64,000 nucleotides of DNA from Pasteurellaceae bacterium Pebbles2 (GCA_023101505.1 LVZA01000001.1:62001-126000); one strand, 5' to 3'; counted from the stretch's first letter, positions 38,329 to 47,615 are shown. Notes: a model not told the origin generated them from the letters alone. A program made the numbers and translations.

Positions 38329-39288
38329 TTATGCTGTGGTCAATTTATGTTTAAATGCCACAATACGGATTTGTTTTGGATCGTAAACTCGTTGCCAGTT
38401 GGTTTTAGTTTTCAAACCAGTATTATCTGGAGCTAAACCTGCTGCGCCAGCCCATTTCACACCACGTGGGTGTAAGACAAAATGGCGTCGATGAATAAGA
38501 ATATCATCTCCTTGTAAGCTATCACGATCTGTCTCTACAGGTACAGGAGGAGACACTTCAGCATATCCTAACGCACCTGCACCGAATAAATAAGATGTAT
38601 ATACATCTCCATTGCGTGGCATTGTGTCATCTACAATAATTCGACGATTCATATAAGTGTGATAAAGCACCACACCATCAGCATCACGAATAGTTTCAAT
38701 TAGCCCTTGTTTTGCTAAAAATGCGGACGTGGCTGAATGCATTGCAACTGCGGTGAGATTATCTACTTCATCTCCCAATTTATACGCAGCATCAATAAAT
38801 GAACTACCACTGATTGCTGCAGCAGAACCTACACCAGCCGAAATATCGTGTAAGTTGGCTGCCATTGTGTCTGCAGCAAATACACCCTCTAATGTAGCAA
38901 GTGTGATACGCTGCATTTCACGAGCCCAATAAGTTGCGGCTAATTCAGAAACTGCACCAAGTGGATCATCACCAGATAATGCTGTCGCTAAATCATTTGC
39001 TCCCCAAGCCTTACCACGAGCGTGAAGAATTGCTACATCTGATGCAGCTGTGATTTTATTCACATTTAATGGCTTGCTATCGGATAGCACTTCAGAATCA
39101 CCATTCAAATCTTCCCAAAATGGCATTGTAATCATTGCTCCGCCATTTTGAGAGAATAGAGCCGCTTCAGGCAATTTTGAAATAATACCCGATTGCCACA
39201 AAGCTGATTTTTCGGTTGTGCGATTAATAACGTATTTTGAGAAAAGTTCTGGAACGATAACGTCCGAAATGCGAGTAGGTGTACCCAT
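38329..39288 (-). CDS. major capsid protein
   Basis: 319-residue capsid protein. The N terminus (TRISDVIVPELFSKYVINRTTEKSAL) and segments WAREMQRITLATLEGVF and RHFVLHPRGVKWAG match major capsid proteins of the family found with DUF4055 portals. It follows the scaffold gene after 19 bases and is followed by a terminator, consistent with high expression. No separate decoration protein is seen. Confidence 0.88.
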   Translation of the reverse strand: MGTPTRISDVIVPELFSKYVINRTTEKSALWQSGIISKLPEAALFSQNGGAMITMPFWEDLNGDSEVLSDSKPLNVNKITAASDVAILHARGKAWGANDLATALSGDDPLGAVSELAATYWAREMQRITLATLEGVFAADTMAANLHDISAGVGSAAAISGSSFIDAAYKLGDEVDNLTAVAMHSATSAFLAKQGLIETIRDADGVVLYHTYMNRRIIVDDTMPRNGDVYTSYLFGAGALGYAEVSPPVPVETDRDSLQGDDILIHRRHFVLHPRGVKWAGAAGLAPDNTGLKTKTNWQRVYDPKQIRIVAFKHKLTTA

Positions 39289-39307
39289 AATTTTTTCCTT
39301 TTATTGA

Positions 39308-40084
39308 TTAAATATTAATTCCTGCTTGCAGTGCTAGACTGCGAGCTTTCTCAGGCGATTCTTTAAAAATTCTGGCTTGCTCAGTCATATTCCAATGATC
39401 TTTAGCCCAAGGATTTTTTGAACCATTTGAATTTATACCATTAGACGAGCCTCCACCTTGGTTGCCACTAGGTTTTAAAATATGATCTTTCTGCGGATAG
39501 CTAGAGATGATAAATTCCAATGCTTCATCAAAGTCCGCCAATTCTCCTGCTTTTTGGCGACTAAAAATAGCACTACCATTTGCATCTTTAGCGGTAATTT
39601 TTCCATCTTCTACGTTGAAATGTTTACCAAAGAATGACTGGACTAAATCAACAGGAATTGACATTTTCTCAGCAATAAAAGCTGAACGAGCAAATGCACC
39701 ACCAACAACTTCATTGTGCAACTCTTGTTTAGCCTGAGTGAGTTGTTTATCCTTTTCAGCTAACTTAGCTTCGTAGCTTTTCACCACTTCAGCTTTAACT
39801 CTATCCACTTCGCCTGCCTCAATCAGCTTTTTATCATCAAGATTCTTGACTGTTTCCAAGGCTTTTTTAGCCGCTTCAACGTCATCAATACCTTCAAATT
39901 TTTCCAGCTCGACTTCCGCTTTTTCTTTAGCTAAACGATGAGTTTTACTTTCATTGTTTAACTCTGCGATCTTCCGTGTTGCTTGTTCTGCATCAAATGG
40001 CACTTCCTTACCATCATCATACACATACACAGGTTTACCATCGGCAACAACTACGTGTCCGTTTTCGTCTAATTTAAGTTTCAT
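39308..40084 (-). CDS. capsid scaffold protein
   Basis: 258 residues. The central part (about 40-130) is a charged coiled coil rich in Lys, Glu and Ala, the C-terminal part is glycine- and serine-rich, then helical. This composition and the location immediately before the major capsid gene are typical of scaffold proteins that shape the prohead. No protease motif is seen in it. The call is by composition and context. Confidence 0.75.
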   Translation of the reverse strand: MKLKLDENGHVVVADGKPVYVYDDGKEVPFDAEQATRKIAELNNESKTHRLAKEKAEVELEKFEGIDDVEAAKKALETVKNLDDKKLIEAGEVDRVKAEVVKSYEAKLAEKDKQLTQAKQELHNEVVGGAFARSAFIAEKMSIPVDLVQSFFGKHFNVEDGKITAKDANGSAIFSRQKAGELADFDEALEFIISSYPQKDHILKPSGNQGGGSSNGINSNGSKNPWAKDHWNMTEQARIFKESPEKARSLALQAGINI

Positions 40085-40151
40085 TTGTAATTCCTTACAG
40101 GTTGATTAATGGGCTTCCACCCGAGAACGTGCCATCTTCCGAATAGCGGGT

Positions 40152-40180
40152 AATAAAAAACCGCACAATAAAGTGCGGTT
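40152..40180 (-). terminator. terminator of the Rha-like gene
   Basis: AACCGCAC / GTGCGGTT stem with loop AATAAA includes an uptake core and overlaps the stop codon of the upstream Rha-like gene. On the minus strand it ends in TTTTTTATT. Confidence 0.8.
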
Positions 40181-40703
40181 AATTTAATAAAGGTAATTCA
40201 ATTTGCATTTTGTCTTCAAAGACTTTCAAGGTCGCTTCAAGGAATGGTTTTTTATTTTTCCATTCATTTAGTGCTTTACCACAAAAACTTGCAACTTGTT
40301 TCTCAGCTTTATGTTTAAGTAATAACTCATTGTAACGATGGATTAAGCTGTAACCCTCCTGTGCTAACTTATCTCGCATTAAATCAAATGCTTTGATAAA
40401 TTCCACTTTGAACTTCATTGCTTTTTTGGTTTTATACCCCATAACTAAGAGTAAGAACCCATTTTTGGTCATTTGATACATAACCTGTTTTCTTCCCCAT
40501 TCATCTTTGTAAGAGGTCTCCTCAAAATTGAGGAGAGCAAATTCTCCACAATCTTGCTCTGTAATTAATGCTCTGATATCACGAATAATGTTATCGTGAC
40601 GTTTCCCAAATACCGCAGAAATATAGCGAGAAGTTGTTACAATACGTTGATTTTGGTTTATTAATAAAAATTGTTCAAAATTTTCAATTTTAGTTAATTT
40701 CAT
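40179..40703 (-). CDS. Rha-family regulatory protein inserted in the head operon
   Basis: 174 residues with a Rha (pRha) domain over about 20-115: VTTSRYISAVFGKRHDNIIRDIRALI, then YQMTKNGFLLLVMGY and KAMKFKVEFIKAFD. Rha proteins are phage regulators that can interfere with growth in hosts lacking IHF. It lies between head-morphogenesis genes, with terminators on both sides, so it is a separate transcriptional unit resembling a moron. A DNA-binding regulatory role is inferred. Confidence 0.8.
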   Translation of the reverse strand: MKLTKIENFEQFLLINQNQRIVTTSRYISAVFGKRHDNIIRDIRALITEQDCGEFALLNFEETSYKDEWGRKQVMYQMTKNGFLLLVMGYKTKKAMKFKVEFIKAFDLMRDKLAQEGYSLIHRYNELLLKHKAEKQVASFCGKALNEWKNKKPFLEATLKVFEDKMQIELPLLN

Positions 40704-40726
40704 AATGTCTCCTTAAATTTCAGGCA

Positions 40727-40756
40727 ATAAAAAACCCGACCATTTCTGATTGGGTT
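40727..40756 (-). terminator. hairpin terminator upstream of the Rha-like gene
   Basis: AACCC / GGGTT with additional inner pairing (ca/tg) and TTTTTTATT after it on the minus strand. Located 30 bases upstream of the Rha-like start. Confidence 0.65.
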
Positions 40757-40837
40757 CGTTATCCGAAACTATCCAACCTTATTACAGGCTCGGTCGCTAC
40801 CGATTTAATGTTGTTTAGGAAGTTTTGGGCATAAAAA

Positions 40838-40857
40838 AACCACTCCGAAGAGTGGTT
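40838..40857 (-). terminator. strong terminator after the MuF-linked genes
   Basis: A perfect 8-base stem AACCACTC / GAGTGGTT with a CCGA loop, followed on the minus strand by TTTTTTTAT. It separates the MuF toxin cluster from the Rha-like gene. Confidence 0.9.
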
Positions 40858-40869
40858 ATGTCATAGTTT

Positions 40870-40956
40870 CTACTGACCTTTTAAATCTTTCACTATTTCA
40901 GCATTTTCAGCATCATCTTTCCACCAAACTTGATGGCTATCTTCTTTGTACCACAT
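40870..40956 (-). CDS. 28-residue small ORF next to the candidate immunity gene
   Basis: ATG at 40956 opens a 28-codon frame ending just before the terminator. It begins MWYKEDSHQVWWKDD and ends IVKDLKGQ, and is acidic and tryptophan-rich. It follows the 133-residue gene by 18 bases. A GGAAAG site lies about 14 bases upstream of the start, a little far. It could be a genuine small protein or a leftover of a larger gene. Confidence 0.4.
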   Translation of the reverse strand: MWYKEDSHQVWWKDDAENAEIVKDLKGQ

Positions 40957-40974
40957 AATTATTCTACTTTCCAA

Positions 40975-41376
40975 TTAGTAGCAGAGATTAGCTTTCATAG
41001 CTTCATAAGCTTCGATCTCTTCCTTGCTTGGATTGCTTTGATAGAATTCATATTCTTCAAATTCATCATCTAAATAATTATAAGGTAAATGTTCCATTAG
41101 TGGTTCAGGAATATTTAACTGAGCTTTCTGCAACAGAATAACTAATTCAGAAGGTTCGGTAAGAGGATTTTTTACTTCAAAAGTATGTTGATGGACTTTG
41201 ATACTCCAACGTTCTCTCACCGCTTTTTCTGTGAGCCAATATAAATATTTTACGGCTCTTTGATATCCTGTAAAAGAGCCTTTTTCACTATCCCAAATTA
41301 CAGGGAAAATTTGCAAATATGACTCTTCTTGTTCATCATCATAAATGAAAAATGGTACTTTTATTTCTGCTTTCAT
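40975..41376 (-). CDS. hypothetical acidic protein, candidate immunity protein to the MuF toxin
   Basis: 133-residue cytosolic protein of unknown family, with no signal peptide or membrane segment. The C-terminal 40 residues are very acidic (DDEFEEYEFYQ and SKEEIEAYEAM). Its ATG overlaps the MuF stop as ATGA, so it is made in coupling with MuF. A small gene directly after a MuF protein that carries an extra C-terminal enzyme domain is the usual place of an immunity gene. The immunity role is inference from position, coupling and acidity; no structural function is suggested by the sequence. Confidence 0.6.
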   Translation of the reverse strand: MKAEIKVPFFIYDDEQEESYLQIFPVIWDSEKGSFTGYQRAVKYLYWLTEKAVRERWSIKVHQHTFEVKNPLTEPSELVILLQKAQLNIPEPLMEHLPYNYLDDEFEEYEFYQSNPSKEEIEAYEAMKANLCY

Positions 41377-43148
41377 AATTTATACCTTGTTAATAATGTT
41401 ATACCTAAATGGAATAGCTCGGGGTCTTTTGTACGTAAAGACTCAAATCGCTCTTTGCTTCCGCCAAGCAGTGATTCAAATGTCATTGTAAGCATTTCCA
41501 TTGGTTTAGGGTTGAGTACATTACCGTAATCTCTCCCGTAATAAGGTTCAGGAAAACCACCATCTTTAAATTTACCCACGTTCGCATAGCCATATTCTCT
41601 TAAGTCCAACTCTGGCTTACCTGCGGTTCGCTTTTTCCAAAAATCAACAAAATACTTATCAAGCTCAGGCATTATTTCTTGCAATCGATGTCCAAACTCG
41701 TGAATATGTGTTGAAATTCGACGTTCAAGCGTCCAATTTTTATGAGTTGAAATAATTTTTAAAGCAGGGTTGTAACTTGGAATCCCTCCTTTTTTGGTTA
41801 TTTCTTTTACAACAACTTTGCCTGAAAGATTATGTGCTTCAATCCAAGAGTTAGGGTAACGTTGAACAGAAGATATTAATTCAGAAACCGCACTTTTTTT
41901 AATGCCACTGACTTTAACATCACCACCTAACTCAACGCCTTCACGTCGCATAATTTCCATTACACCTTCGTGTGGCTTACCGTCGGCAATAGCTTTATCT
42001 AAAACATCAGCATATTTATTAGAAATACTTTTACCAATTTCTATTACTTTTGACAACTCTTTTGGTAAATATTTTGAAAAAAGATTATTAGATTTGTCTG
42101 AACCATTTAACTCCATCAATTCTTTCAATGTTAATGGTCTTCCCGACTGATCTAACATATCCCGAAAAGTAATTACGCCATTACGCCATAAATCCGCCTT
42201 ACCTTTACCAAGCACTTTATCTTGTTCTTCAGGGCTTTTATTCTTGAGCCAGTCTTCATAATTAAGACCTTCTTTTATCTGCCCGTCCATCGAAGCTCTA
42301 GTGCTTTCGGGGATTTCATCTACATCAATCCCTAATTCACGCCAAGATTTGGTAAGTAATCGTAACGTCGAACGGCAATTAGGGTGTAACGGTGGGCGTT
42401 GATAAGGCAAATCGTGTTCACCTATTGGTTTCTTATCTAAATCCCACGCTTTACCATCTCGTACACGGCAAATTTCTGATGTGCGTAAATCTAAGGTGGA
42501 AATTTGTTGTTCACCTTTGAGAATATCCAAATTTTCATCTCGTAAAGCTTGTTGAGCTTGATCGTGAACTTTCATCACAGCGGTTCGAACTAAGGTTTCC
42601 GACCATCGACGAGATGCTACTAATAATTCTTTAACTTCGCTAATTAACTCGCTAGTCGGTTTCCCATCTAATATTCCTTGTCTGATAATATTAGTAAATT
42701 TAAAATTTAGATCATTCGCTTGTTTTGACCACCAATCTTCTAGCGGTGAACCCGAGATAATGCCTGCATTTTTAATAGATTGCAGTTTATATGCCGGCAC
42801 CTGATTAAATAAATCGAATTTCACCGACTCATTGTAAATGCTGTGTACGGCATCAACTTCAAGTGGAAATAATTCATTGAGTTCTGATTGGCTAAACTCG
42901 CTCACATTTTGATAACTCTCGTTAATGAGTTCTTTAATATTTTTAAGTAACTGCACGCTCTCTTTTTTATTGATATTTTCAATATCTGCGGAAGCCAAGC
43001 GATTAAGAAGTTTTTTCTGAAGTGCGGTGAGTTTTTTATAGATTTGTTGGCGTAAATAAGCATCGTAACGAAACAAGATAATCTTTCGATCAGCTAACAA
43101 ACTCTCAAGTTGTTCATCAACTGTGAGGTTCTTCTGTGAAACGGTCAT
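41373..43148 (-). CDS. MuF head protein fused to a C-terminal HExxH metallopeptidase domain
   Basis: 591 residues. Residues about 155-270 form the MuF (phage Mu gpF-like) head morphogenesis domain, with CRVRDGKAW at 227 and PPLHPNCRS at 252-260. A linker follows to about 410. The last about 175 residues hold a zinc metallopeptidase motif HEFGH at 483-487 and a likely third ligand in NPKPMEMLTMTFE (E551, or E558), the pattern of anthrax-lethal-factor-type and related peptidases. MuF proteins with enzymatic C-terminal domains are a known class of phage-encoded polymorphic toxins. The gene overlaps the portal by 32 bases and the next gene by 4. An alternative is a maturation protease. Confidence 0.85.
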   Translation of the reverse strand: MTVSQKNLTVDEQLESLLADRKIILFRYDAYLRQQIYKKLTALQKKLLNRLASADIENINKKESVQLLKNIKELINESYQNVSEFSQSELNELFPLEVDAVHSIYNESVKFDLFNQVPAYKLQSIKNAGIISGSPLEDWWSKQANDLNFKFTNIIRQGILDGKPTSELISEVKELLVASRRWSETLVRTAVMKVHDQAQQALRDENLDILKGEQQISTLDLRTSEICRVRDGKAWDLDKKPIGEHDLPYQRPPLHPNCRSTLRLLTKSWRELGIDVDEIPESTRASMDGQIKEGLNYEDWLKNKSPEEQDKVLGKGKADLWRNGVITFRDMLDQSGRPLTLKELMELNGSDKSNNLFSKYLPKELSKVIEIGKSISNKYADVLDKAIADGKPHEGVMEIMRREGVELGGDVKVSGIKKSAVSELISSVQRYPNSWIEAHNLSGKVVVKEITKKGGIPSYNPALKIISTHKNWTLERRISTHIHEFGHRLQEIMPELDKYFVDFWKKRTAGKPELDLREYGYANVGKFKDGGFPEPYYGRDYGNVLNPKPMEMLTMTFESLLGGSKERFESLRTKDPELFHLGITLLTRYKL

Positions 43149-44511
43149 TATTCATTCCCTCTGAGTCCAATCTGACCTGCTCATCTTCCCAGTTCACATT
43201 GTCAGAAATTAAGCCACGACGTTTGCTTTCATCAAAAGCTGTCTGTTTAGAGATAATACCTGCTGATTGCAATTTGATTACACTATCCATTGACACATTA
43301 GGATCTACATTATCGTCAATGTTACCAGTAATCTCTACGTTACCAATTTGAGCTTTCTCAATACCTAACCATTTACCAACATACTCAAGAGCCAAATCAA
43401 GAGCATCTTCAAAGCGATTAGCATATAAACGTAATTGGCTAATTTCCTTACCTTTTTCATCTTTCGCTTGACTATCAGTCATAGCTAAGATGGTTTTATC
43501 AAGCAATTTAGCTCCTGCTACACGCATTTGGCTTTCCAATTCTTTTAAACTGGTCAACCCAGCATTAATTGAAGCCCCTGAATGTTCTACATAAGTTAGC
43601 GTACCATCTTTAGGTAAATCTATAATTGAGCCACCAATTTTGACCACACTATCATCTTCCACGCCAGTTCGAGCCAATAAAGGTACTCTAGCTGTATTTA
43701 AAATATTGTCTTGATCAGATTGAGATTGCCAGTGTTTTACATTCAGATAAGCTAATTCCATCAATGGTGGCTCACCTAATGCAAAAACACCTATTTTCTT
43801 AGTGATAAACGGTACAATCGGCACAAAATCAAGCGATTTACCATTGAGCTTAAGATCAATTTCTTCATTAAAGCCATCATCACCTTTTTCATTCGGTCTA
43901 AACCGACGAATTTTACCTAATTCAATTACATTGATTTGTTCAATAGTTTTTGTGCCAAATTCACCATCATCAATAGTAATTAATTCTTTATAACGAAATT
44001 GAGTAATTTGTTGTTTACCATTGATTCGTTCAGTTTTAAACCCAAGAACAGACTGTGGTTTAATATGCACTAAATAAGGTCTAGCACCTTGAGCTTTTTC
44101 TTCTGCTAAGGTTTTAACATTTTCAATACGAGTATAATCAACAAGAACATAACTTACCCCATAAGCCAATGCGGAATAAAACCATTGTGAGGCAAATACA
44201 TCAATATTATTCCCTTGTAAATCCACATCAGGGAGAATATCTTGTTGAATATGTTTATTAATATTTGTTACCGTAACAGGCTCAAAAAATACACGTCCTG
44301 TCATTTGTGATAAGGTTTCACCTAATGCAGGATAAAGCGTTGCACTTTGTAAACGAGATTTATAGGTATCATCACTTTCTAACGGCATTTGGAAAAGATA
44401 AGCCTTACCCGCATTACGCATAGCCCCTGTCCCACCAAGCAAATCATCAATAATCTTCGCTTGATTATGTAGATGTGTCATTTCAGCACTAACTGCAGAT
44501 ACTCCACTCAT
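43117..44511 (-). CDS. portal protein (DUF4055 family)
   Basis: 464 residues. The N-terminal motif DDTYKSRLQSATLYPALGETLSQMTGRVFFEPV and the later ALAYGVSYVLVDY segment are characteristic of DUF4055 portals, the ring at the capsid vertex through which DNA is packaged. It starts 17 bases after the terminase large subunit and overlaps MuF. The order small terminase, large terminase, portal, MuF is the standard packaging module. Confidence 0.88.
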   Translation of the reverse strand: MSGVSAVSAEMTHLHNQAKIIDDLLGGTGAMRNAGKAYLFQMPLESDDTYKSRLQSATLYPALGETLSQMTGRVFFEPVTVTNINKHIQQDILPDVDLQGNNIDVFASQWFYSALAYGVSYVLVDYTRIENVKTLAEEKAQGARPYLVHIKPQSVLGFKTERINGKQQITQFRYKELITIDDGEFGTKTIEQINVIELGKIRRFRPNEKGDDGFNEEIDLKLNGKSLDFVPIVPFITKKIGVFALGEPPLMELAYLNVKHWQSQSDQDNILNTARVPLLARTGVEDDSVVKIGGSIIDLPKDGTLTYVEHSGASINAGLTSLKELESQMRVAGAKLLDKTILAMTDSQAKDEKGKEISQLRLYANRFEDALDLALEYVGKWLGIEKAQIGNVEITGNIDDNVDPNVSMDSVIKLQSAGIISKQTAFDESKRRGLISDNVNWEDEQVRLDSEGMNNDRFTEEPHS

Positions 44512-44528
44512 AAAATTTCCTATATAAA

Positions 44529-45764
44529 TTATCGATAAAGATTAAAAGCTGCTTGTTTAAAACTGCCACTTGGTTGAATTAATGGATTTAGAGCATAGCG
44601 AAGAGCATCGATATAATGATTATTTTCATCTAGCACTTCAGGCAAAATATCACCAGAATGTTTATCGACTTTATAACTATACAAACGAAATTCTTTTGCT
44701 ATTTCTTCACAATCGGGGTGAATTACAACCTTATCGTAAGACTTAATGTGTGCTATGCCATCTTCTACACTCCCCTTCCATTTCTTAACGCCTTCAATAC
44801 GAGGTAAACCGTGGCGTTTTAAATAACTGATAGATTCAGGGCGAGCTGAATCAGCTCGTAATGTATATTGACTAAGATTAGGAATATCCTTTAAGAAAAA
44901 CTGTGCCGTATCATCAAGCTCTAACCCAACTTTCCCAAAAGAGCGATCTACATAAAGGCAATTCTGATAAACCCAGCAACGAACAACCGCTGTTGGATCT
45001 TGAGCAAAACCGAAATCCATACCGTGATATGGACCGTTCCAATTTGACTTAGGTTCAAAATCTTCTATGCAATACTTACCATTAAACACTTGTGCATCGC
45101 TTTTAATGTTATAAGCACCATTCCAAACGTGATCGAACGTAGAGGAATTATAACGTCGGTCATATTCCATCTCTTTAAGCAATTCATCTGGTAAAAATGG
45201 ATTGGCATCATAATTAACGTGAGATAATAAAAAACCATCGGCATTATTTGCGATGGCTTCGTTAAAAAATGCATCAACTGCATCTGTTTCTTGGTCAGGG
45301 TTCCACGTAAACCAAATTTCACTACCAGCTTTACGAATTGTCGGACGAAGTAATTGTAAACTGCGGTGAGAAAGGTTCTGAGCCTCCTCCACCCAAGCTA
45401 AATCAAAGCCTTCAAGAGATTTAATGCTGTCCGCTGTGTGATCTTGCATTCCCTGAAAAATCATTATGCCTTCACCGCCAATACGCTTGATTTCATTTTG
45501 AGTAATATCAAACAAATGCGACACACCAAATGCTTGAATTTTTGACTCAATCAAAGCCTTAGAAGAAAACTTCAATGAACGCTGAATTTCACGAATACAG
45601 ACCATCTTACAGTTTGGCTGCATTATCATCTTCTCAACTAAAGCCTCTCCGACAGTGTGAGATTTACCACTACCACGACCACCTTTAATTCCTTTGTAAC
45701 GTTTCGGCTCAAGATAAGGCAAGAACCATCTAGGCGTTTTAATTTCCAGCTCCATTAGAATCAA
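44529..45764 (-). CDS. terminase large subunit
   Basis: 411 residues of the PBSX/Terminase_3 type. Walker A is IKGGRGSGKSHTV near residue 25, Walker B is FDLAWVEEAQNL, and a Terminase_6C-like nuclease begins around YHGMDFGFAQDPTAVV, with downstream acidic residues (LRADSARPESI, HYIDALRYAL). It cuts and translocates DNA into proheads with the portal. It overlaps the small subunit gene by 26 bases. Confidence 0.95.
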   Translation of the reverse strand: MILMELEIKTPRWFLPYLEPKRYKGIKGGRGSGKSHTVGEALVEKMIMQPNCKMVCIREIQRSLKFSSKALIESKIQAFGVSHLFDITQNEIKRIGGEGIMIFQGMQDHTADSIKSLEGFDLAWVEEAQNLSHRSLQLLRPTIRKAGSEIWFTWNPDQETDAVDAFFNEAIANNADGFLLSHVNYDANPFLPDELLKEMEYDRRYNSSTFDHVWNGAYNIKSDAQVFNGKYCIEDFEPKSNWNGPYHGMDFGFAQDPTAVVRCWVYQNCLYVDRSFGKVGLELDDTAQFFLKDIPNLSQYTLRADSARPESISYLKRHGLPRIEGVKKWKGSVEDGIAHIKSYDKVVIHPDCEEIAKEFRLYSYKVDKHSGDILPEVLDENNHYIDALRYALNPLIQPSGSFKQAAFNLYR

Positions 45765-46254
45765 TTACCTTTCTAATTATCACCTGTGGTGTCATACTGC
45801 CATCTGATGAAGTTAAATCAACATTATCTTTAAACATTCCTAGGTGTTTACCCAGCAACTCAAGAGCTTTATTTGCAGCGTGCGGCTCAAAGCAAACTTT
45901 CTCAATATCTACTGGAACGATAGAACCATCTACTTTACTCAATTCTGTTTCAATAACCTTCTTTTGACCTGTACTCATTGAGATAATATCAAGCAAGCCA
46001 TTTAATACGTCGTCTTGAGTGATTTTAGTACGCTTGGAACGTTCACTCCGAGCTTGCTCAATAGCCGCCTGCACCATAACATTTGATAACAGGCGAGAAG
46101 ATTGCTCTTGAGCTGTTTTTTCGCTATACCCAGCCCGAATTGCTGCCTGAGTAGCATTTAGATCTACTAAATATTCTTCTACAAATCGCTTTTGCTTATC
46201 TGTTAATTCACCACGCCCTTTAGACGTGGATTTAACCACGTCTTGTTTTGGCAT
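45739..46254 (-). CDS. terminase small subunit
   Basis: 171 residues of the Terminase_2 family. The N-terminal helix-turn-helix DNA-recognition region contains LTDKQKRFVEEYLVDLNATQAAIRAGYS and LLSNVMVQAAIEQA, almost diagnostic. The C-terminal part is an oligomerisation region. It recognises the packaging site and regulates the large subunit, with which it overlaps. Confidence 0.93.
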   Translation of the reverse strand: MPKQDVVKSTSKGRGELTDKQKRFVEEYLVDLNATQAAIRAGYSEKTAQEQSSRLLSNVMVQAAIEQARSERSKRTKITQDDVLNGLLDIISMSTGQKKVIETELSKVDGSIVPVDIEKVCFEPHAANKALELLGKHLGMFKDNVDLTSSDGSMTPQVIIRKVIDSNGAGN

Positions 46255-46312
46255 AGTTAATTCCTTATTTTGTAATTATCCCAACGGATAAGAGTTTAAT
46301 ATCATTACTAAC

Positions 46313-46594
46313 TTACTTATCCAAGTTTTCAGCTTGCCACTCTCGAATTTTATCAATTCGATTTAAACAAATATCACGTTCACGTTTGAGTATTACCGCA
46401 TATTGCGTAACATCACCATAGGTGCGACCTGTAAACTTTGTTTTATCTAAATGACTAAGTAATACAGGGGGAATGCTGGAACATACCTTTACTGGTGGCT
46501 CACTGGTGCAAGAACTCAACAACATTACTAGGAGCAACAGTGTTATAGACATCACTTGCTTTAACTTTCGCTGGAATAGATTTAATAACGTCAT
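46313..46594 (-). CDS. outer-membrane spanin lipoprotein (Rz1-like)
   Basis: 93 residues from ATG 46594, preceded by a GAGGGAGAG ribosome site. A signal peptide with lipobox LLSSC (cysteine near residue 29) shows an outer-membrane lipoprotein. The gene starts inside Rz in a different frame and continues past its stop, an overlapped spanin pair. With Rz it fuses inner and outer membranes at the last step of lysis. It is less proline-rich than lambda Rz1. Confidence 0.82.
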   Translation of the reverse strand: MTLLNLFQRKLKQVMSITLLLLVMLLSSCTSEPPVKVCSSIPPVLLSHLDKTKFTGRTYGDVTQYAVILKRERDICLNRIDKIREWQAENLDK

Positions 46595-46835
46595 CAGCTC
46601 TCCCTCGTATATCACTTTCTTGTTTTGATAGCTCATCAGTCAGCTTTCGGTTTAGTTCAATATCTCGCTGTAACTGAGAGATGGTCTTATACTGCGTTTG
46701 AATGGTTTGGGCTTGAGCTTGGTTTTTGGCGATTAAGCTATCTATTTTCTGTGATTGAACCCAAATCCAACCGCACAAGCCCAATAACAAAAAAAGTGCG
46801 GTTAATTTCACCGCACTTTCTAGTCTGCTAAACAT
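46500..46835 (-). CDS. inner-membrane spanin (Rz-like, DUF2570)
   Basis: 111 residues with one N-terminal membrane helix (about 9-27) and a periplasmic coiled coil (30-85), the DUF2570 pattern of Pasteurellaceae phage lysis genes. It overlaps the endolysin stop by 16 bases and contains the start of the Rz1-like gene. An inverted uptake-sequence pair lies in its first codons. Confidence 0.83.
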   Translation of the reverse strand: MFSRLESAVKLTALFLLLGLCGWIWVQSQKIDSLIAKNQAQAQTIQTQYKTISQLQRDIELNRKLTDELSKQESDIRGRADDVIKSIPAKVKASDVYNTVAPSNVVEFLHQ

Positions 46836-47344
46836 AACTGTCGTTCCTTTTCACGCCGTAGTTCTAAGCCTTTCAAGCGTTGACCGCCCGCATAAACCCA
46901 GCGAGGAAACTGATTACACATTGCAATAATATTTCCTTGCTTGGCGTATTTAAATAAGGTTGAACTTTTCATTGCGCCACAGCCTACATTAAATGTAATT
47001 GATGTCGCGGCTTCAAACGCACCTTGTGGTAATGCTAGACCATTGGCATATCGATTAACGCAATTTTCAGCAATGCTAATATCATTTACCCAACGTTCGG
47101 CAATTTCTAAATCAGAATAACGTTTGTTCGGATTGATAACTTCACCACCTGCTGCCGTTGAACCGATACCTACGGTTAAAACATCAGCGGGACATTTATA
47201 TGGTTCACGACGGCAACCCTCTGCATTACCAATAATCATTAACCCTCGTTCGCCTGTTCGTATTTCTTCGGCAAAATAAGTGGTAACTAAACCGATAATT
47301 GCCACAACAGAACAAACGCCACCAGCAATAGCTCTCTTACTCAT
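46820..47344 (-). CDS. endolysin, lysozyme family (SAR type)
   Basis: 174-residue muramidase of glycoside hydrolase family 24. The catalytic arrangement E-8-C-5-T is visible: E42, C51 and T57. The N terminus has a weakly hydrophobic segment (about 6-24) without a clear cleavage site, the mark of a signal-anchor-release endolysin exported by Sec and activated on membrane release. It overlaps the holin gene by 8 bases and the spanin by 16. Confidence 0.9.
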   Translation of the reverse strand: MSKRAIAGGVCSVVAIIGLVTTYFAEEIRTGERGLMIIGNAEGCRREPYKCPADVLTVGIGSTAAGGEVINPNKRYSDLEIAERWVNDISIAENCVNRYANGLALPQGAFEAATSITFNVGCGAMKSSTLFKYAKQGNIIAMCNQFPRWVYAGGQRLKGLELRREKERQLCLAD

Positions 47345-47615
47345 CTCTTAACTCTCGCTCTAATCTTCTCACTTTTAATGCGTGAAGTTCTTCTGACTGT
47401 TTCATTTCAAGATTATGTTTTGCTAAATCACGCCGCTCTTGTGCTTTCTTTATCTGCCCATCTCGGCATCTTGCGTACATATTCACTAAGGTTGTGATGA
47501 TACCTAATGCCAAACTGAGTAGCATTAAGTTCTGTTGATCTGTAAACCAAGCATAGATACCACCAAAGCCAGACCAAAAATAACTATGATTACTCGCATC
47601 TTTCAACATTTTCAT
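47337..47615 (-). CDS. holin
   Basis: 92 residues. Two hydrophobic segments (about 13-25 and 30-47) are followed by a long charged C-terminal helix (CRDGQIKKAQERRDLAK), the layout of class II holins. It is first in the lysis cassette (holin, endolysin, Rz, Rz1). A pinholin role is possible since the endolysin seems SAR-type. Starts at 47615 or 47609 are both possible. Confidence 0.8.
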   Translation of the reverse strand: MKMLKDASNHSYFWSGFGGIYAWFTDQQNLMLLSLALGIITTLVNMYARCRDGQIKKAQERRDLAKHNLEMKQSEELHALKVRRLERELRDE

